DNA of 28,813 nucleotides from assembly GCA_023474185.1 (NCBI GenBank), contig JAMCXR010000029.1:1-28813 (forward strand). Direction: 5' to 3'. The DNA is from Patescibacteria group bacterium (GTDB taxonomy: Bacteria; Patescibacteriota; Minisyncoccia; UBA6257; Colwellbacteraceae). Below are positions 1 through 7,877 of this stretch, piece after piece. Made by a program: the position numbers and the translations under genes. How positions within the stretch are numbered: the stretch's first letter is position 1; each line of letters begins with the position of its first letter. The notes below the pieces were generated by a model. It searched no databases and had not been told where the DNA came from. It saw nothing but the letters and a program-made list of their open reading frames with translations.

Positions 1-746
1 TCCACTTTATTTTCGGAGATGAGCGCGACATCTTGGATATGCCTCAACGCAAAAATTTGTCCTCGCAGTTTGGCAGCTTTCTCGAATTCAGTTTTCTTGG
101 CAGCCTCTTTCATTTCCTCCTCCAGCGACCTTAATATTCTTTCTTTTCTGCCTTCAAAAAATAACTGAATGTTTTTGATGGTTTTCAAATATTCTTTTTT
201 ACTTACCGCTCCAATACAAGTTCCCGGACAAAGGCCTATCTCGTATTCGAAGCACGGCCGTTTGAACCGACCGACCTCTTCTGGCGGATGAATGCTGTAC
301 GGAAAAATGCGGCGGATTATCCTCAGCGCCTCGCGGATGCTCGAAGCCGAGGTAAACGGACCGAATACGGCCCGGGACGGAATGTTTTGTAACTCTTTGC
401 CATAAGATAAGAGAATCCTCGGAAAAGTGTCCTTGGTTATAGCCACATGCAAAAAGCTCTTGTCGTCCTTTTCGCGAATGTTGTATTGCGGATAATACTT
501 CTTAATAAGGCTTGATTCCAAGATTAAAGCCTCAATGGCCGTCTCGGTCTTAAGAAAATCTACCCTGGCTATCTCGGAAACCATTTTGGAAATTCTCGCC
601 TCCTGCGGACGCAAAAAATAACTGGAGACTCTCCTTTTAAGATTAATTGCCTTGCCAACATAAACAACTTTCTCGGCGCTGTTTTTCATTAAGTACACGC
701 CCGGTGTAGCGGGAAGGTTGCTGTAAGGTTTTTTTTGACTGGTCAT
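1..746 (-). CDS. uvrC: UvrABC excinuclease subunit C (partial, 3' end beyond window)
   Basis: UvrC is the nuclease of nucleotide excision repair; it makes both cuts around a lesion handed over by UvrA and UvrB. About 248 N-terminal residues are visible. The GIY-YIG nuclease domain comes first, with GVY at residues 16-18 and YVGKA at 29-33. A cysteine cluster follows (C-x7-C-x3-C in the context RPCFEYEIGLC), matching the cysteine-rich segment of UvrC. An acidic/basic UVR (UvrB-binding) helix pair containing EFEKAAKLR comes after that. The second nuclease (RNase H-like) and HhH domains would lie left of base 1. The ATG at 744-746 fits the usual UvrC N-terminus with PGVY about 15 residues in. 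It is the third gene of a uvrB-uvrA-uvrC run, 70 nt after uvrA, with no convincing promoter or Shine-Dalgarno in the gap. The identification is secure; only the truncation by the window is uncertain. Confidence 0.95.
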   Translation of the reverse strand, partial: MTSQKKPYSNLPATPGVYLMKNSAEKVVYVGKAINLKRRVSSYFLRPQEARISKMVSEIARVDFLKTETAIEALILESSLIKKYYPQYNIREKDDKSFLHVAITKDTFPRILLSYGKELQNIPSRAVFGPFTSASSIREALRIIRRIFPYSIHPPEEVGRFKRPCFEYEIGLCPGTCIGAVSKKEYLKTIKNIQLFFEGRKERILRSLEEEMKEAAKKTEFEKAAKLRGQIFALRHIQDVALISENKV

Positions 747-816
747 AATACAAATCTTATTCCGACGCACCAACTATAAAAACGGCCGTCAAAGTAGTTG
801 ATATGTGTCTAACGCT

Positions 817-3345
817 TTAGATTTTTGTTTCGGTCTTCAGGATTCTTCTCAAGTACTCTCCGGTGTAGCTTTCGGCTCTTTTAGAAACCTCTTCGGGCGT
901 GCCTGCGGCCACCACTTTGCCGCCCGCCTCTCCGCCTTCCGGCCCCAAGTCTATTACCCAGTCCGCGCATTTTATCACGTCGAGGTTGTGCTCGATAACG
1001 ACTATGGTGTTTCCTCTATCTACCAGCCTCTGCAGCACGGCCAAAAGCTTTTCTATGTCCGAAAAATGAAGACCGGTTGTCGGCTCATCCAAAAGATAAA
1101 GCGTGCGCCTGGTGTCGCGTTTGGCCAGTTCCGCCGCCAGTTTTATCCTTTGTGCCTCTCCTCCCGAAAGAGTAGTTGCCGGCTGTCCAAGTTCCATGTA
1201 GCCCAATCCGACTTCGTCCAAAATTTTCAGTTTGTCGTAGAGCGACGGAATGTCTTCAAAGAATTTCACAGCTTCGGAAACCGTCATTTTTAGCACGTCG
1301 TAGATATTCTTTTCTTTGTATTCGACTTCCAAAGTTTCCCTGTCGAATCTTTTCCCCTGGCAGATGTTGCAGGTCACGTAAACCGTCGGCAGGAAGTGCA
1401 TTTCTATTGCCAAATATCCGTGCCCCTCGCAATGTTCGCATCTTCCGCCCCTGACATTGAAGCTGAAACGCCCCGGTCTCCATCCTCTTACTCTCGAGTC
1501 TTCCGTAGCGGCAAAAAGATCGCGGACTTCCGTCCAAGCCCCGATATACGTGGCGGGGTTGGAACGCGGCGTGCGGCCTATCGGCGACTGATCGATGTTT
1601 ATGACCCTGTTCAAGTATTCCAGACCAAGTATGGACTTATGCGCTCCAGGCCTATGGCTCGCACGATTGAATTTGTTGGCTAAAGTCTTGTACAGCACGT
1701 CATAGACGAGCGTGCTTTTACCCGAGCCGGAAACGCCGGTTATTACGGTGAATTTTCTCAGCGGAATATCGACGTCGATGTTTTTAAGATTGTTTTCCGT
1801 TGCCCCTCTTATCTTCAAAAAATCCCCCGGGTGCCGCACCGGACGGCGATCTTCCGGAATTTCTATTTTCTTGTCCCCGCGGAGATAGTCCAAGGTAAGC
1901 GATTTCTGTTTTTTGTCCTTGAGTATCTCCGGTAACGGCCCCTGGGCCACAACTTTGCCGCCATTCACGCCGGCTCCGGGACCGAAATCTACCAAATAGT
2001 CGCTGGCGTGGATTGTATCCTCGTCGTGCTCAACGACGACTATCGTATTCCCCAAATCGCGCAGGTTTTGCAGGGTTTTGATAAGCTTGGCGTTGTCGCG
2101 CTGGTGCAAACCAATGGTCGGCTCGTCCAGGATATAAAGAGTTCCAACTAGCCTGGATCCTATCTGCGAGGCCAATCTTATTCTTTGAGCTTCGCCGCCG
2201 GAAAGAGTCCCGGCTTTCCTGTCGAGCGTCAAATAATTCAGCCCGACATCAACCAAAAATTTCAGCCGGCTTTTAATTTCGCGCAAAGGCACCTCGGCTA
2301 CTATTTTTTGCTCAAGATTTAATTTTATTTTCTCGAAAAACGCCGTTGCCTCGTCGATGGAAAAAGCCGTAACCTCAGTGATGTTTTTGCCTCCGATTAA
2401 TACGCTCAAGGCCTCGGGGCGCAAGCGCTTTCCAACGCAGACCGGACAAACTTCTTCCGTCCATAAATCTTTCGTTCCCAATCCGTGGCAAGCCTCGCAG
2501 GCCCCGTAAGGACTATTAAACGAGAAAAGTCTCGGTTCTATTTCCGGAAAGGAAAAGTTGTCGTTCGGACAGGTAAATTTCGCCGAAAGAGAAACTTCGT
2601 TTTTATCGGTAATGATAGTCGCAACGTCATTACCGTATTTTAGAGCCGCTTCGATGGACTCTGCCAATCTCTGACGATTGTCCTTATCCTTGAAATCCAT
2701 TCCGCCAGGGATGCGATCAACGACCAGTTCTATCGTATGTTTCTTATTTTTGCTAAGTTCGATTCGTTCGTGAAGCGAATGCAATTTTCCGTCGATTCTG
2801 GCCTCGCGGAAGCCAGCGTTGAGGAAATCGTAAAGCATCTGATAGTATTCTCCTTTGCGGCCGCGGACGGCCGGAGAAAGTATCAGAACATTCTTGCCGG
2901 AGGCGTCTTCTTTGGCCAAGGTGATGGCCGCGTCTACTATTTGATCGTTGGTCAACCGCCGTATTTCCCTTCCACAAACGGGACAATACGGAACGCCGAC
3001 GCGCGCGAAAAGAACGCGGAGGTAGTCGTAAATCTCCGTAATCGTGGCTACAGTCGAGCGCGGATTCGAGGAATGCGCTTTCTGGTCTATGGAAATTGCC
3101 GGTGACAAGCCCTCTATTTCGTCCATGTCCGGTTTGTCCATTCTTTCTAAAAACTGCCGGGCGTAAGCCGAAAGCGACTCAATATACCTTCTCTGACCTT
3201 CGGCAAAAATAGTATCGAAAGCCAAGCTGGATTTTCCGGATCCCGAAGGGCCGGTGAATATAACCATCTGATCCCGCGGGATTTCCAAATCTATGTCTTT
3301 TAAATTATGCTCCCTTGCTCCTTTTATTTTTATCTTCGTCTGCAT
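817..3345 (-). CDS. uvrA: UvrABC excinuclease subunit A, ATPase
   Basis: UvrA is the damage-sensing ABC-type ATPase of nucleotide excision repair. It loads UvrB on distorted DNA and acts as a cytoplasmic dimer. Both ATPase cassettes are complete: Walker A GPSGSGKSS near residue 32 and GVSGSGKST in the second half, two LSGGEAQRI signatures, and two Walker B segments (LYILDEPTIGLH and LYLLDEPTTGLH). Zinc motifs are CPVCG near residue 120 and a C-terminal CEHC...CNIC module. The other zinc module reads CPND...CEAC, so one expected cysteine ligand is replaced by Asp. At 842 residues it is shorter than the roughly 940 of E. coli UvrA, with the loss in linker/insertion segments. The ATG lies 3 nt after the uvrB stop, so translation is probably coupled. 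Confidence 0.97.
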   Translation of the reverse strand: MQTKIKIKGAREHNLKDIDLEIPRDQMVIFTGPSGSGKSSLAFDTIFAEGQRRYIESLSAYARQFLERMDKPDMDEIEGLSPAISIDQKAHSSNPRSTVATITEIYDYLRVLFARVGVPYCPVCGREIRRLTNDQIVDAAITLAKEDASGKNVLILSPAVRGRKGEYYQMLYDFLNAGFREARIDGKLHSLHERIELSKNKKHTIELVVDRIPGGMDFKDKDNRQRLAESIEAALKYGNDVATIITDKNEVSLSAKFTCPNDNFSFPEIEPRLFSFNSPYGACEACHGLGTKDLWTEEVCPVCVGKRLRPEALSVLIGGKNITEVTAFSIDEATAFFEKIKLNLEQKIVAEVPLREIKSRLKFLVDVGLNYLTLDRKAGTLSGGEAQRIRLASQIGSRLVGTLYILDEPTIGLHQRDNAKLIKTLQNLRDLGNTIVVVEHDEDTIHASDYLVDFGPGAGVNGGKVVAQGPLPEILKDKKQKSLTLDYLRGDKKIEIPEDRRPVRHPGDFLKIRGATENNLKNIDVDIPLRKFTVITGVSGSGKSTLVYDVLYKTLANKFNRASHRPGAHKSILGLEYLNRVINIDQSPIGRTPRSNPATYIGAWTEVRDLFAATEDSRVRGWRPGRFSFNVRGGRCEHCEGHGYLAIEMHFLPTVYVTCNICQGKRFDRETLEVEYKEKNIYDVLKMTVSEAVKFFEDIPSLYDKLKILDEVGLGYMELGQPATTLSGGEAQRIKLAAELAKRDTRRTLYLLDEPTTGLHFSDIEKLLAVLQRLVDRGNTIVVIEHNLDVIKCADWVIDLGPEGGEAGGKVVAAGTPEEVSKRAESYTGEYLRRILKTETKI

Positions 3346-3348
3346 GGT

Positions 3349-5346
3349 TTATCTGGCTTTGCCAGCGCTTTCTTCTTCGACAAATTTTTTCGACTTAAGC
3401 TCCTTGATTTCGTCCCTTAGTATAGCCGCAAGTTCGAAGTCTAAATCCTTAGCCGCCTGCTTCATTTCCTTCTCTTTATCGCGGATAAGCTCCTCGACGG
3501 CCCGTTTTGACCTGACCACGGGTTTCATTTCCAAGGAAAGAATTTCTTCCGAAGGCAAGATGTCTTTTATCTCCTTTTCAATCGTTTTCGGAGTAATGCA
3601 GTGCTCTTTGTTATATGCTAGTTGCCGTCGCCGGCGACGCTCGGTTTCGCCCACCGCGCGCTTGATGGAACCGGTAATTTCATCCGCATACATTAAAACC
3701 TCTCCGTTGACGTTTCTGGCCGCGCGGCCGATGGTTTGGATAAGCGAAGTCTCGCTTCGCAGAAACCCTTCCTTGTCGGCGTCAAGTATCGCCACCAGCG
3801 ATACCTCGGGCAAGTCCAAGCCTTCCCTCAGGAGATTAACGCCGACTAAAACGTCGAAATCCCCCTTTCTCAATTTGGTGAGTATTTTTATGCGCTCCAG
3901 GGTTTTAACGTCGCTGTGGAGATAGCTTACCTTAATCTTTTTCTTCTCGCCAAGGTACTCGCTCAAATCCTCCGCCATTTTTTTGGTTAAAGTGGTCACC
4001 AGCACCCTTTCCTTCTTCGCCACACGCTCCTCAATACGCGGAATAAGATCATCGACCTGGCCTGTTGCTGGACGCATGGTAACCTTGGGATCAATCAAGC
4101 CCGTCGGACGGATTATCTGCTCGACTATTTGTTTGCTTGCGTCACGCTCATAAGGACCCGGAGTAGCCGAGGTGAAAATCGCCTGCCCGATTCTCTTTTC
4201 GAATTCGCGAAACCTTAAAGGCCTGTTGTCGGCCGCCGAAGGCAACCGAAAACCGTATTCGATAAGCGTTTCCTTTCTGACGCGGTCTCCCTCGTACATC
4301 CCGTTTAGCTGGGGAATAGTTATATGTGATTCGTCTATGACCGTCAAAAAATCATCTGGGAAATAATCCAGAAGAGTCGCTGGCGGTTCGCCCGCCTTGC
4401 GCCCCGAAAGGTGCCGCGAGTAGTTTTCTATGCCGTGGCAATATCCTATCTCGCGCATCATAGCCACATCGTTTTTGGTTCTCCTTTCGAGTCTTTCGGC
4501 TTCGAGGTATTTGCCTTCTTTTTCAAAATACTTAAGCCTTTCTTTAAGCTCGGCCATAATATCCTTGACGGCATGTTCGCGTTCTTCCTTTCCCGTCAGG
4601 AAATGTTTTGCCGGAGAAATAAATATTTCTTCCGTTTTCGGAGTCTTGCCAAGCTGCCAGCCTTTGACCGGATCGATAACAAAGATGTCGGTAATCGCGT
4701 CATCGACAACGCGAAGGTTGTAGATAACCTCCTCGTTGACCGGCATTACCTCCCAGTTGTCGCCCCGCAAGCGGAAACTGCCGCGTTTTAATTCCGACGT
4801 TGTCCGGCTAAAATGTATCTCGACCAGCTTCCGCGTCATTTCCTTCCTCGAAAGCCTGTCGCCGACCTTGAGATGCAAAAGGTTGGCTCTGTACGTCTCC
4901 GGTGCCCCCAACCCATAAATACAAGAAACGGAAGCCACGATTACCACGTCGCGGCGCGTTAAAAGGGCGGTCGTGGCCGCGTGGCGAAGGCGGTCTATTT
5001 CGTCGTTAATCATCGCCTCCTTGTCGATGTAAGTGTCGCTCAAGGGCATATATGCCTCCGGCTGGTAATAGTCGTAGTAAGAAACGAAATAGTGGACGGC
5101 GTTGTTGGGGAAAAGCTCCCTGAACTCGTTGCAAAGCTGGGCGGCCAGAGTTTTGTTGTGGGCGATGACCAAAGTCGGCCGGTTAATCTCCTCAATGACG
5201 TTTGCGACCGTAAATGTCTTTCCGGATCCGGTCACGCCTAAAAGGGTTTGCTTATCAAACCCTTTGTTAAGCCCCTCGACCAGTTTTCCGATGGCTTGCG
5301 GCTGGTCTCCGGCCGGCTTGTTTTTGCTTATCAGTTCAAAACCCAT
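3349..5346 (-). CDS. uvrB: UvrABC excinuclease subunit B, helicase-like
   Basis: UvrB verifies the lesion and nucleates the incision complex with UvrC. The 665-residue protein has the normal family length. Visible in order are the N-terminal AGDQPQAI motif, Walker A GVTGSGKT near residue 38, the beta-hairpin segment YYDYYQPEAY that clamps DNA, the DESH Walker B, helicase motifs with TSATPGPYE, and the C-terminal motif QTIGRAARN. A final UVR helix pair (FELAAILRDEIKELK) binds UvrC. The chosen ATG gives the standard N-terminus. It is the first gene of a uvrB-uvrA-uvrC unit and has its own likely promoter at 5401-5429, about 50 nt upstream of the ATG. No clear Shine-Dalgarno precedes the start. 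Confidence 0.97.
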   Translation of the reverse strand: MGFELISKNKPAGDQPQAIGKLVEGLNKGFDKQTLLGVTGSGKTFTVANVIEEINRPTLVIAHNKTLAAQLCNEFRELFPNNAVHYFVSYYDYYQPEAYMPLSDTYIDKEAMINDEIDRLRHAATTALLTRRDVVIVASVSCIYGLGAPETYRANLLHLKVGDRLSRKEMTRKLVEIHFSRTTSELKRGSFRLRGDNWEVMPVNEEVIYNLRVVDDAITDIFVIDPVKGWQLGKTPKTEEIFISPAKHFLTGKEEREHAVKDIMAELKERLKYFEKEGKYLEAERLERRTKNDVAMMREIGYCHGIENYSRHLSGRKAGEPPATLLDYFPDDFLTVIDESHITIPQLNGMYEGDRVRKETLIEYGFRLPSAADNRPLRFREFEKRIGQAIFTSATPGPYERDASKQIVEQIIRPTGLIDPKVTMRPATGQVDDLIPRIEERVAKKERVLVTTLTKKMAEDLSEYLGEKKKIKVSYLHSDVKTLERIKILTKLRKGDFDVLVGVNLLREGLDLPEVSLVAILDADKEGFLRSETSLIQTIGRAARNVNGEVLMYADEITGSIKRAVGETERRRRRQLAYNKEHCITPKTIEKEIKDILPSEEILSLEMKPVVRSKRAVEELIRDKEKEMKQAAKDLDFELAAILRDEIKELKSKKFVEEESAGKAR

Positions 5347-5357
5347 TCTTACGCCAA

Positions 5358-5390
5358 AACGCCCCCGTTTCGGTTCCTTTAGGGGGTGTT
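5358..5390 (-). other. Hairpin in the uvrB leader
   Basis: In the uvrB 5' leader, arms 5358-5366 and 5382-5390 are complementary (AAC.CCCCC against GGGGG.GTT, one mismatch) with a 15-nt loop. No T-run follows, so it is not a classical terminator. It lies between the predicted uvrB transcription start and the ATG and could affect mRNA stability or start-codon access. It could also be the trailing hairpin of ychF mRNA. Function unproven. Confidence 0.3.
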
Positions 5391-5400
5391 AGCTCCAATT

Positions 5401-5429
5401 AGAATATAACAAACTCCGCTTTTGGTCAA
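5401..5429 (-). promoter_or_regulatory. Predicted sigma70-type promoter of uvrB-uvrA-uvrC
   Basis: On the minus strand a -35 TTGACC (5424-5429) is followed after 17 nt by a -10 TATTCT (5401-5406). It lies entirely in the 100-nt gap between ychF and uvrB, giving a leader of roughly 45-50 nt. This suggests uvrBAC can be transcribed independently of the ribosomal operon. No LexA box was recognised, so SOS control is not supported. Confidence 0.55.
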
Positions 5430-5446
5430 TTTCGCAGCGGAACCCA

Positions 5447-6454
5447 TTATCCGTGCCTGATTTCTAAAACATCACCGTCCTGGACAGCGTAGTCCTTTCC
5501 TTCCAGCCTCAGCCACCCGTTTTGCTTGGCCTTCGCCCAACTACCAGCCTCGAGAAGTTTTTGCCAGCTTATGACTTCGGCTCTAATGAACTTGTCTTCA
5601 AAATCGCTGTGAATGATGCCGGCGGCCTGCGGGGCCTTTGTTTCCTTTTCGATAGTCCAAGCCCTAGTTTCATCTTCTCCAGTAGTGAAGAAACTTATAA
5701 GCCCCAATACCTCGTACGCTTTGGACACCAGACTATCGACGTTGTCCACGTTGTTCAAATCGAAACAAACGTATTCCGAACCCAGTTCTTTGATTCGGGC
5801 TAAAAGATCTTCGTTTTCGCATCCCTGGAGACCGTTCAGCAAAAATATTTGCGGCTTGGCCGTCAACAGTTGCAGTTCCTTCACGGCTTGATTGTACAAA
5901 ATGTCCGCTGCCAGAGAATTAGCCAGTTTTCCGGCCTGGAGCGCTTCTACCACGGCTTCCACACTTCTTTCGTCTTCCTTTTTTTTCTTATCGCCACTCC
6001 TCGCTTCGCTCCGCAGCTTTTCCAGCCTTCTCTCGGCCTTCTCCAAGTCCTTGAAAACCAGCTCAAGATTGATGATCTCCAAATCGCGCAGGGGATCTAC
6101 CGAGTTTTCCACGTGAATGATTTCCTCTCCGCCGAAACAACGAAGGACGTGACAAACGGCGTTTACCTCGCTAATGTGCCCCAAAAACTGATTGCCTAAC
6201 CCCTGTCCTTCGTGGGCGCCTCTGACCAAACCGGCAATGTCGTAAAACTCGACCACGGCCGGTATTTTTTTGGCCGATTTACTCATTACATTCAGCTTTT
6301 CCAGCCTTTCGTCGGGTACAGAAACAATTCCGACATTCGGATCAATGGTAGCAAAGGGATAGTTAGCCACGTTAACTTCCTGCTTAGTCAATATCCGAAA
6401 TAAAGTCGATTTGCCAACGTTGGGCAAGCCGACAATGCCGATGGAAAGTTTCAT
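5447..6454 (-). CDS. ychF: Ribosome-binding ATPase YchF (Obg-family, OLA1-like)
   Basis: YchF is a universally conserved P-loop NTPase related to Obg that prefers ATP, binds ribosomes and is linked to translation and stress control. The 335-residue product opens with G1 LPNVGKST (residues 10-17), followed by a G3-like DIAGLVRGAHEGQGLGN segment and a coiled-coil insertion rich in Glu/Lys/Arg (about 130-165). A C-terminal TGS domain contains KAPQAAGIIHSDFE and a terminal DYAVQDGDVLEIR. It is slightly shorter than the roughly 363 residues of E. coli YchF. Its ATG overlaps the map stop (ATGA, 6451-6454), so the two are translationally coupled. Placement directly after map is notable because infA and the alpha-operon ribosomal genes are often found there. 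Confidence 0.96.
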   Translation of the reverse strand: MKLSIGIVGLPNVGKSTLFRILTKQEVNVANYPFATIDPNVGIVSVPDERLEKLNVMSKSAKKIPAVVEFYDIAGLVRGAHEGQGLGNQFLGHISEVNAVCHVLRCFGGEEIIHVENSVDPLRDLEIINLELVFKDLEKAERRLEKLRSEARSGDKKKKEDERSVEAVVEALQAGKLANSLAADILYNQAVKELQLLTAKPQIFLLNGLQGCENEDLLARIKELGSEYVCFDLNNVDNVDSLVSKAYEVLGLISFFTTGEDETRAWTIEKETKAPQAAGIIHSDFEDKFIRAEVISWQKLLEAGSWAKAKQNGWLRLEGKDYAVQDGDVLEIRHG

Positions 6455-7209
6455 GCCGTGAGTATCTCCGCCTCTTTCTTGCCTATTAAAACGGTGTGTT
6501 CGAAATGCGCCACGATGCTTTTATCGGCCGCTTCATAACTGTCGTCCGGCAAGTCGACTACGGCGTTGGTTCCAAGGCTAAGAATAGGCTCTATCGCCAA
6601 AACCATTCCTTCCTTTAGCGTCATTCCGCTTCCCGGCTGGCCGAAATTATAAATCATCGGTTCTTCGTGCACCGCCTGCCCCACGCCATGGCCGCCTAGC
6701 TCTTCCAAGACGTAAACGCCACCGGCGGTGGCGACTCTTTCCACCGCAAACCCGATATCGCCGACGGTTTTCCCGACTTTTGCCGCTCTGATTCCGGCCC
6801 GGAGAGCCATTTCCGTCAGCCGCAAGAGATTCTTTACCGGAGTTTCCACGCTTCCCAAAACAATAGTGGTTGCCGAATCGGTAATCGCTCCGCGGTAATT
6901 TACTCCCAAATCTATCTTTAGAACGTCGCCCGACTGCAGCCGGTAATCGGTCGGCCGACCGTGAACCGCAATGGAATTCAGCGAAGTGCAAATGGCGTAG
7001 GGATAGGGAAATCTGGCGCCTTCCGGCCGGTAGCCCAAAAAAGCAGGGGTTGCGCCGGATTCGGCAATCAGTTTCCTGGCTAATTCATCCAGATCGGTAA
7101 GCCTGGTATTGATTTTAGTGGCTGCCTTGAGCTTCCGTAAAACTCCCGCCAGTATCTTTCCGGACTCGCGGAAAGTCGTAACTTCTTCTTTGGTTGTAAT
7201 TAAACTCAT
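6451..7209 (-). CDS. map: Methionine aminopeptidase, type I
   Basis: This metalloenzyme removes the N-terminal methionine from nascent proteins at the ribosome. The 252-residue protein has the pita-bread fold signatures. These are HGRP near residue 84, the first metal ligand in KIDLGVNYRGAITDSATTI (both Asp), the histidine in GGHGVGQAVHEEP, and the glutamates in LAIEPIL and AHFEHTV. There is no N-terminal zinc extension, which makes it type Ia. It sits between adk and ychF with ATGA overlaps at both ends (7206-7209 and 6451-6454), so the three are read as one coupled block downstream of secY, as in many bacterial spc operons. Confidence 0.97.
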   Translation of the reverse strand: MSLITTKEEVTTFRESGKILAGVLRKLKAATKINTRLTDLDELARKLIAESGATPAFLGYRPEGARFPYPYAICTSLNSIAVHGRPTDYRLQSGDVLKIDLGVNYRGAITDSATTIVLGSVETPVKNLLRLTEMALRAGIRAAKVGKTVGDIGFAVERVATAGGVYVLEELGGHGVGQAVHEEPMIYNFGQPGSGMTLKEGMVLAIEPILSLGTNAVVDLPDDSYEAADKSIVAHFEHTVLIGKKEAEILTA

Positions 7210-7877
7210 AAAGATTTTATTTTTTTCAAAGCCGAAGCAAAAATTTTATAAGGCGGCGGAGTGGTATCGAGAGTTATAAATTTATAACCTTCCCGGCGAT
7301 AAGCGGAAAAAATAGGTTCCGTCGTTTCCAGATACTCTTTTAATCTTACCTTAATTACCGCCGGTTTATCCAGTTCCCTTTTCTCCAATCTACCCAGGCA
7401 AATGGGGCAAGTTCTATTCCTCGGAGAAAAACCGATGGGGCTGGCGCCACAAACCGAACAAATTAACCGCTTGGAGTTCCTCGCGATGGACACCTGCGGA
7501 TTGACTTTAAGTTCGATAAAAACGAGGTTTTCTCGGCCAAAGGTTCTTGTCAAAAAAGGTATCAGTACTCGGGCTTCCTCGAATCGCCGCGGCGAGCCGC
7601 TTAAAACCACGCCGTCCCCGTACCGAGCTATGCGTTTCAAGTCGCCAAGGACCATTTTCGTCACAACCGGCGCCGGCAATAACCCTCCCTCCGCGAAAAC
7701 TTTTTCCTCGCCCAAAACCGCGCGGTTTTTGCTCTCGTGAGCCTTTTTGATTTTCTTCTCGATTTCGCTGCCAGTATCGTACTGGATAAGTCCGAATTTG
7801 CTAGCCAAAAACCTTGCTAGAGTTCCCTTGCCGGACCCCGGCGGTCCGAAAACGATTATAGCTCTAGGAGCGTTCAT
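7206..7877 (-). CDS. adk: Adenylate kinase, zinc-LID type, divergent
   Basis: Adenylate kinase interconverts ATP + AMP and 2 ADP. The 223-residue protein has the P-loop GPPGSGKGT at residues 12-20, the AMP-site segment YDTGSEI (usual form STGDxLR) and SGSPRR where most family members have DGFPRT. A LID domain carries two CxxC pairs (CSVC and CPIC), implying a structural zinc. The C-terminal YLETTEPIFSAY matches the family. The changes in the NMP-binding motifs make it a divergent member, and a related nucleoside monophosphate kinase cannot be excluded, but the secY-adk-map order strongly supports Adk. The chosen ATG overlaps the 3' end of secY by 14 nt; the stop overlaps the map start. Confidence 0.88.
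   Translation of the reverse strand: MNAPRAIIVFGPPGSGKGTLARFLASKFGLIQYDTGSEIEKKIKKAHESKNRAVLGEEKVFAEGGLLPAPVVTKMVLGDLKRIARYGDGVVLSGSPRRFEEARVLIPFLTRTFGRENLVFIELKVNPQVSIARNSKRLICSVCGASPIGFSPRNRTCPICLGRLEKRELDKPAVIKVRLKEYLETTEPIFSAYRREGYKFITLDTTPPPYKIFASALKKIKSL

Noticed and set aside
3293..3925. 210-codon plus-strand open frame opposite uvrB
   Set aside because: Ser-rich translation with no domain, lying antisense to the UvrB C-terminal domain; treated as a shadow frame.
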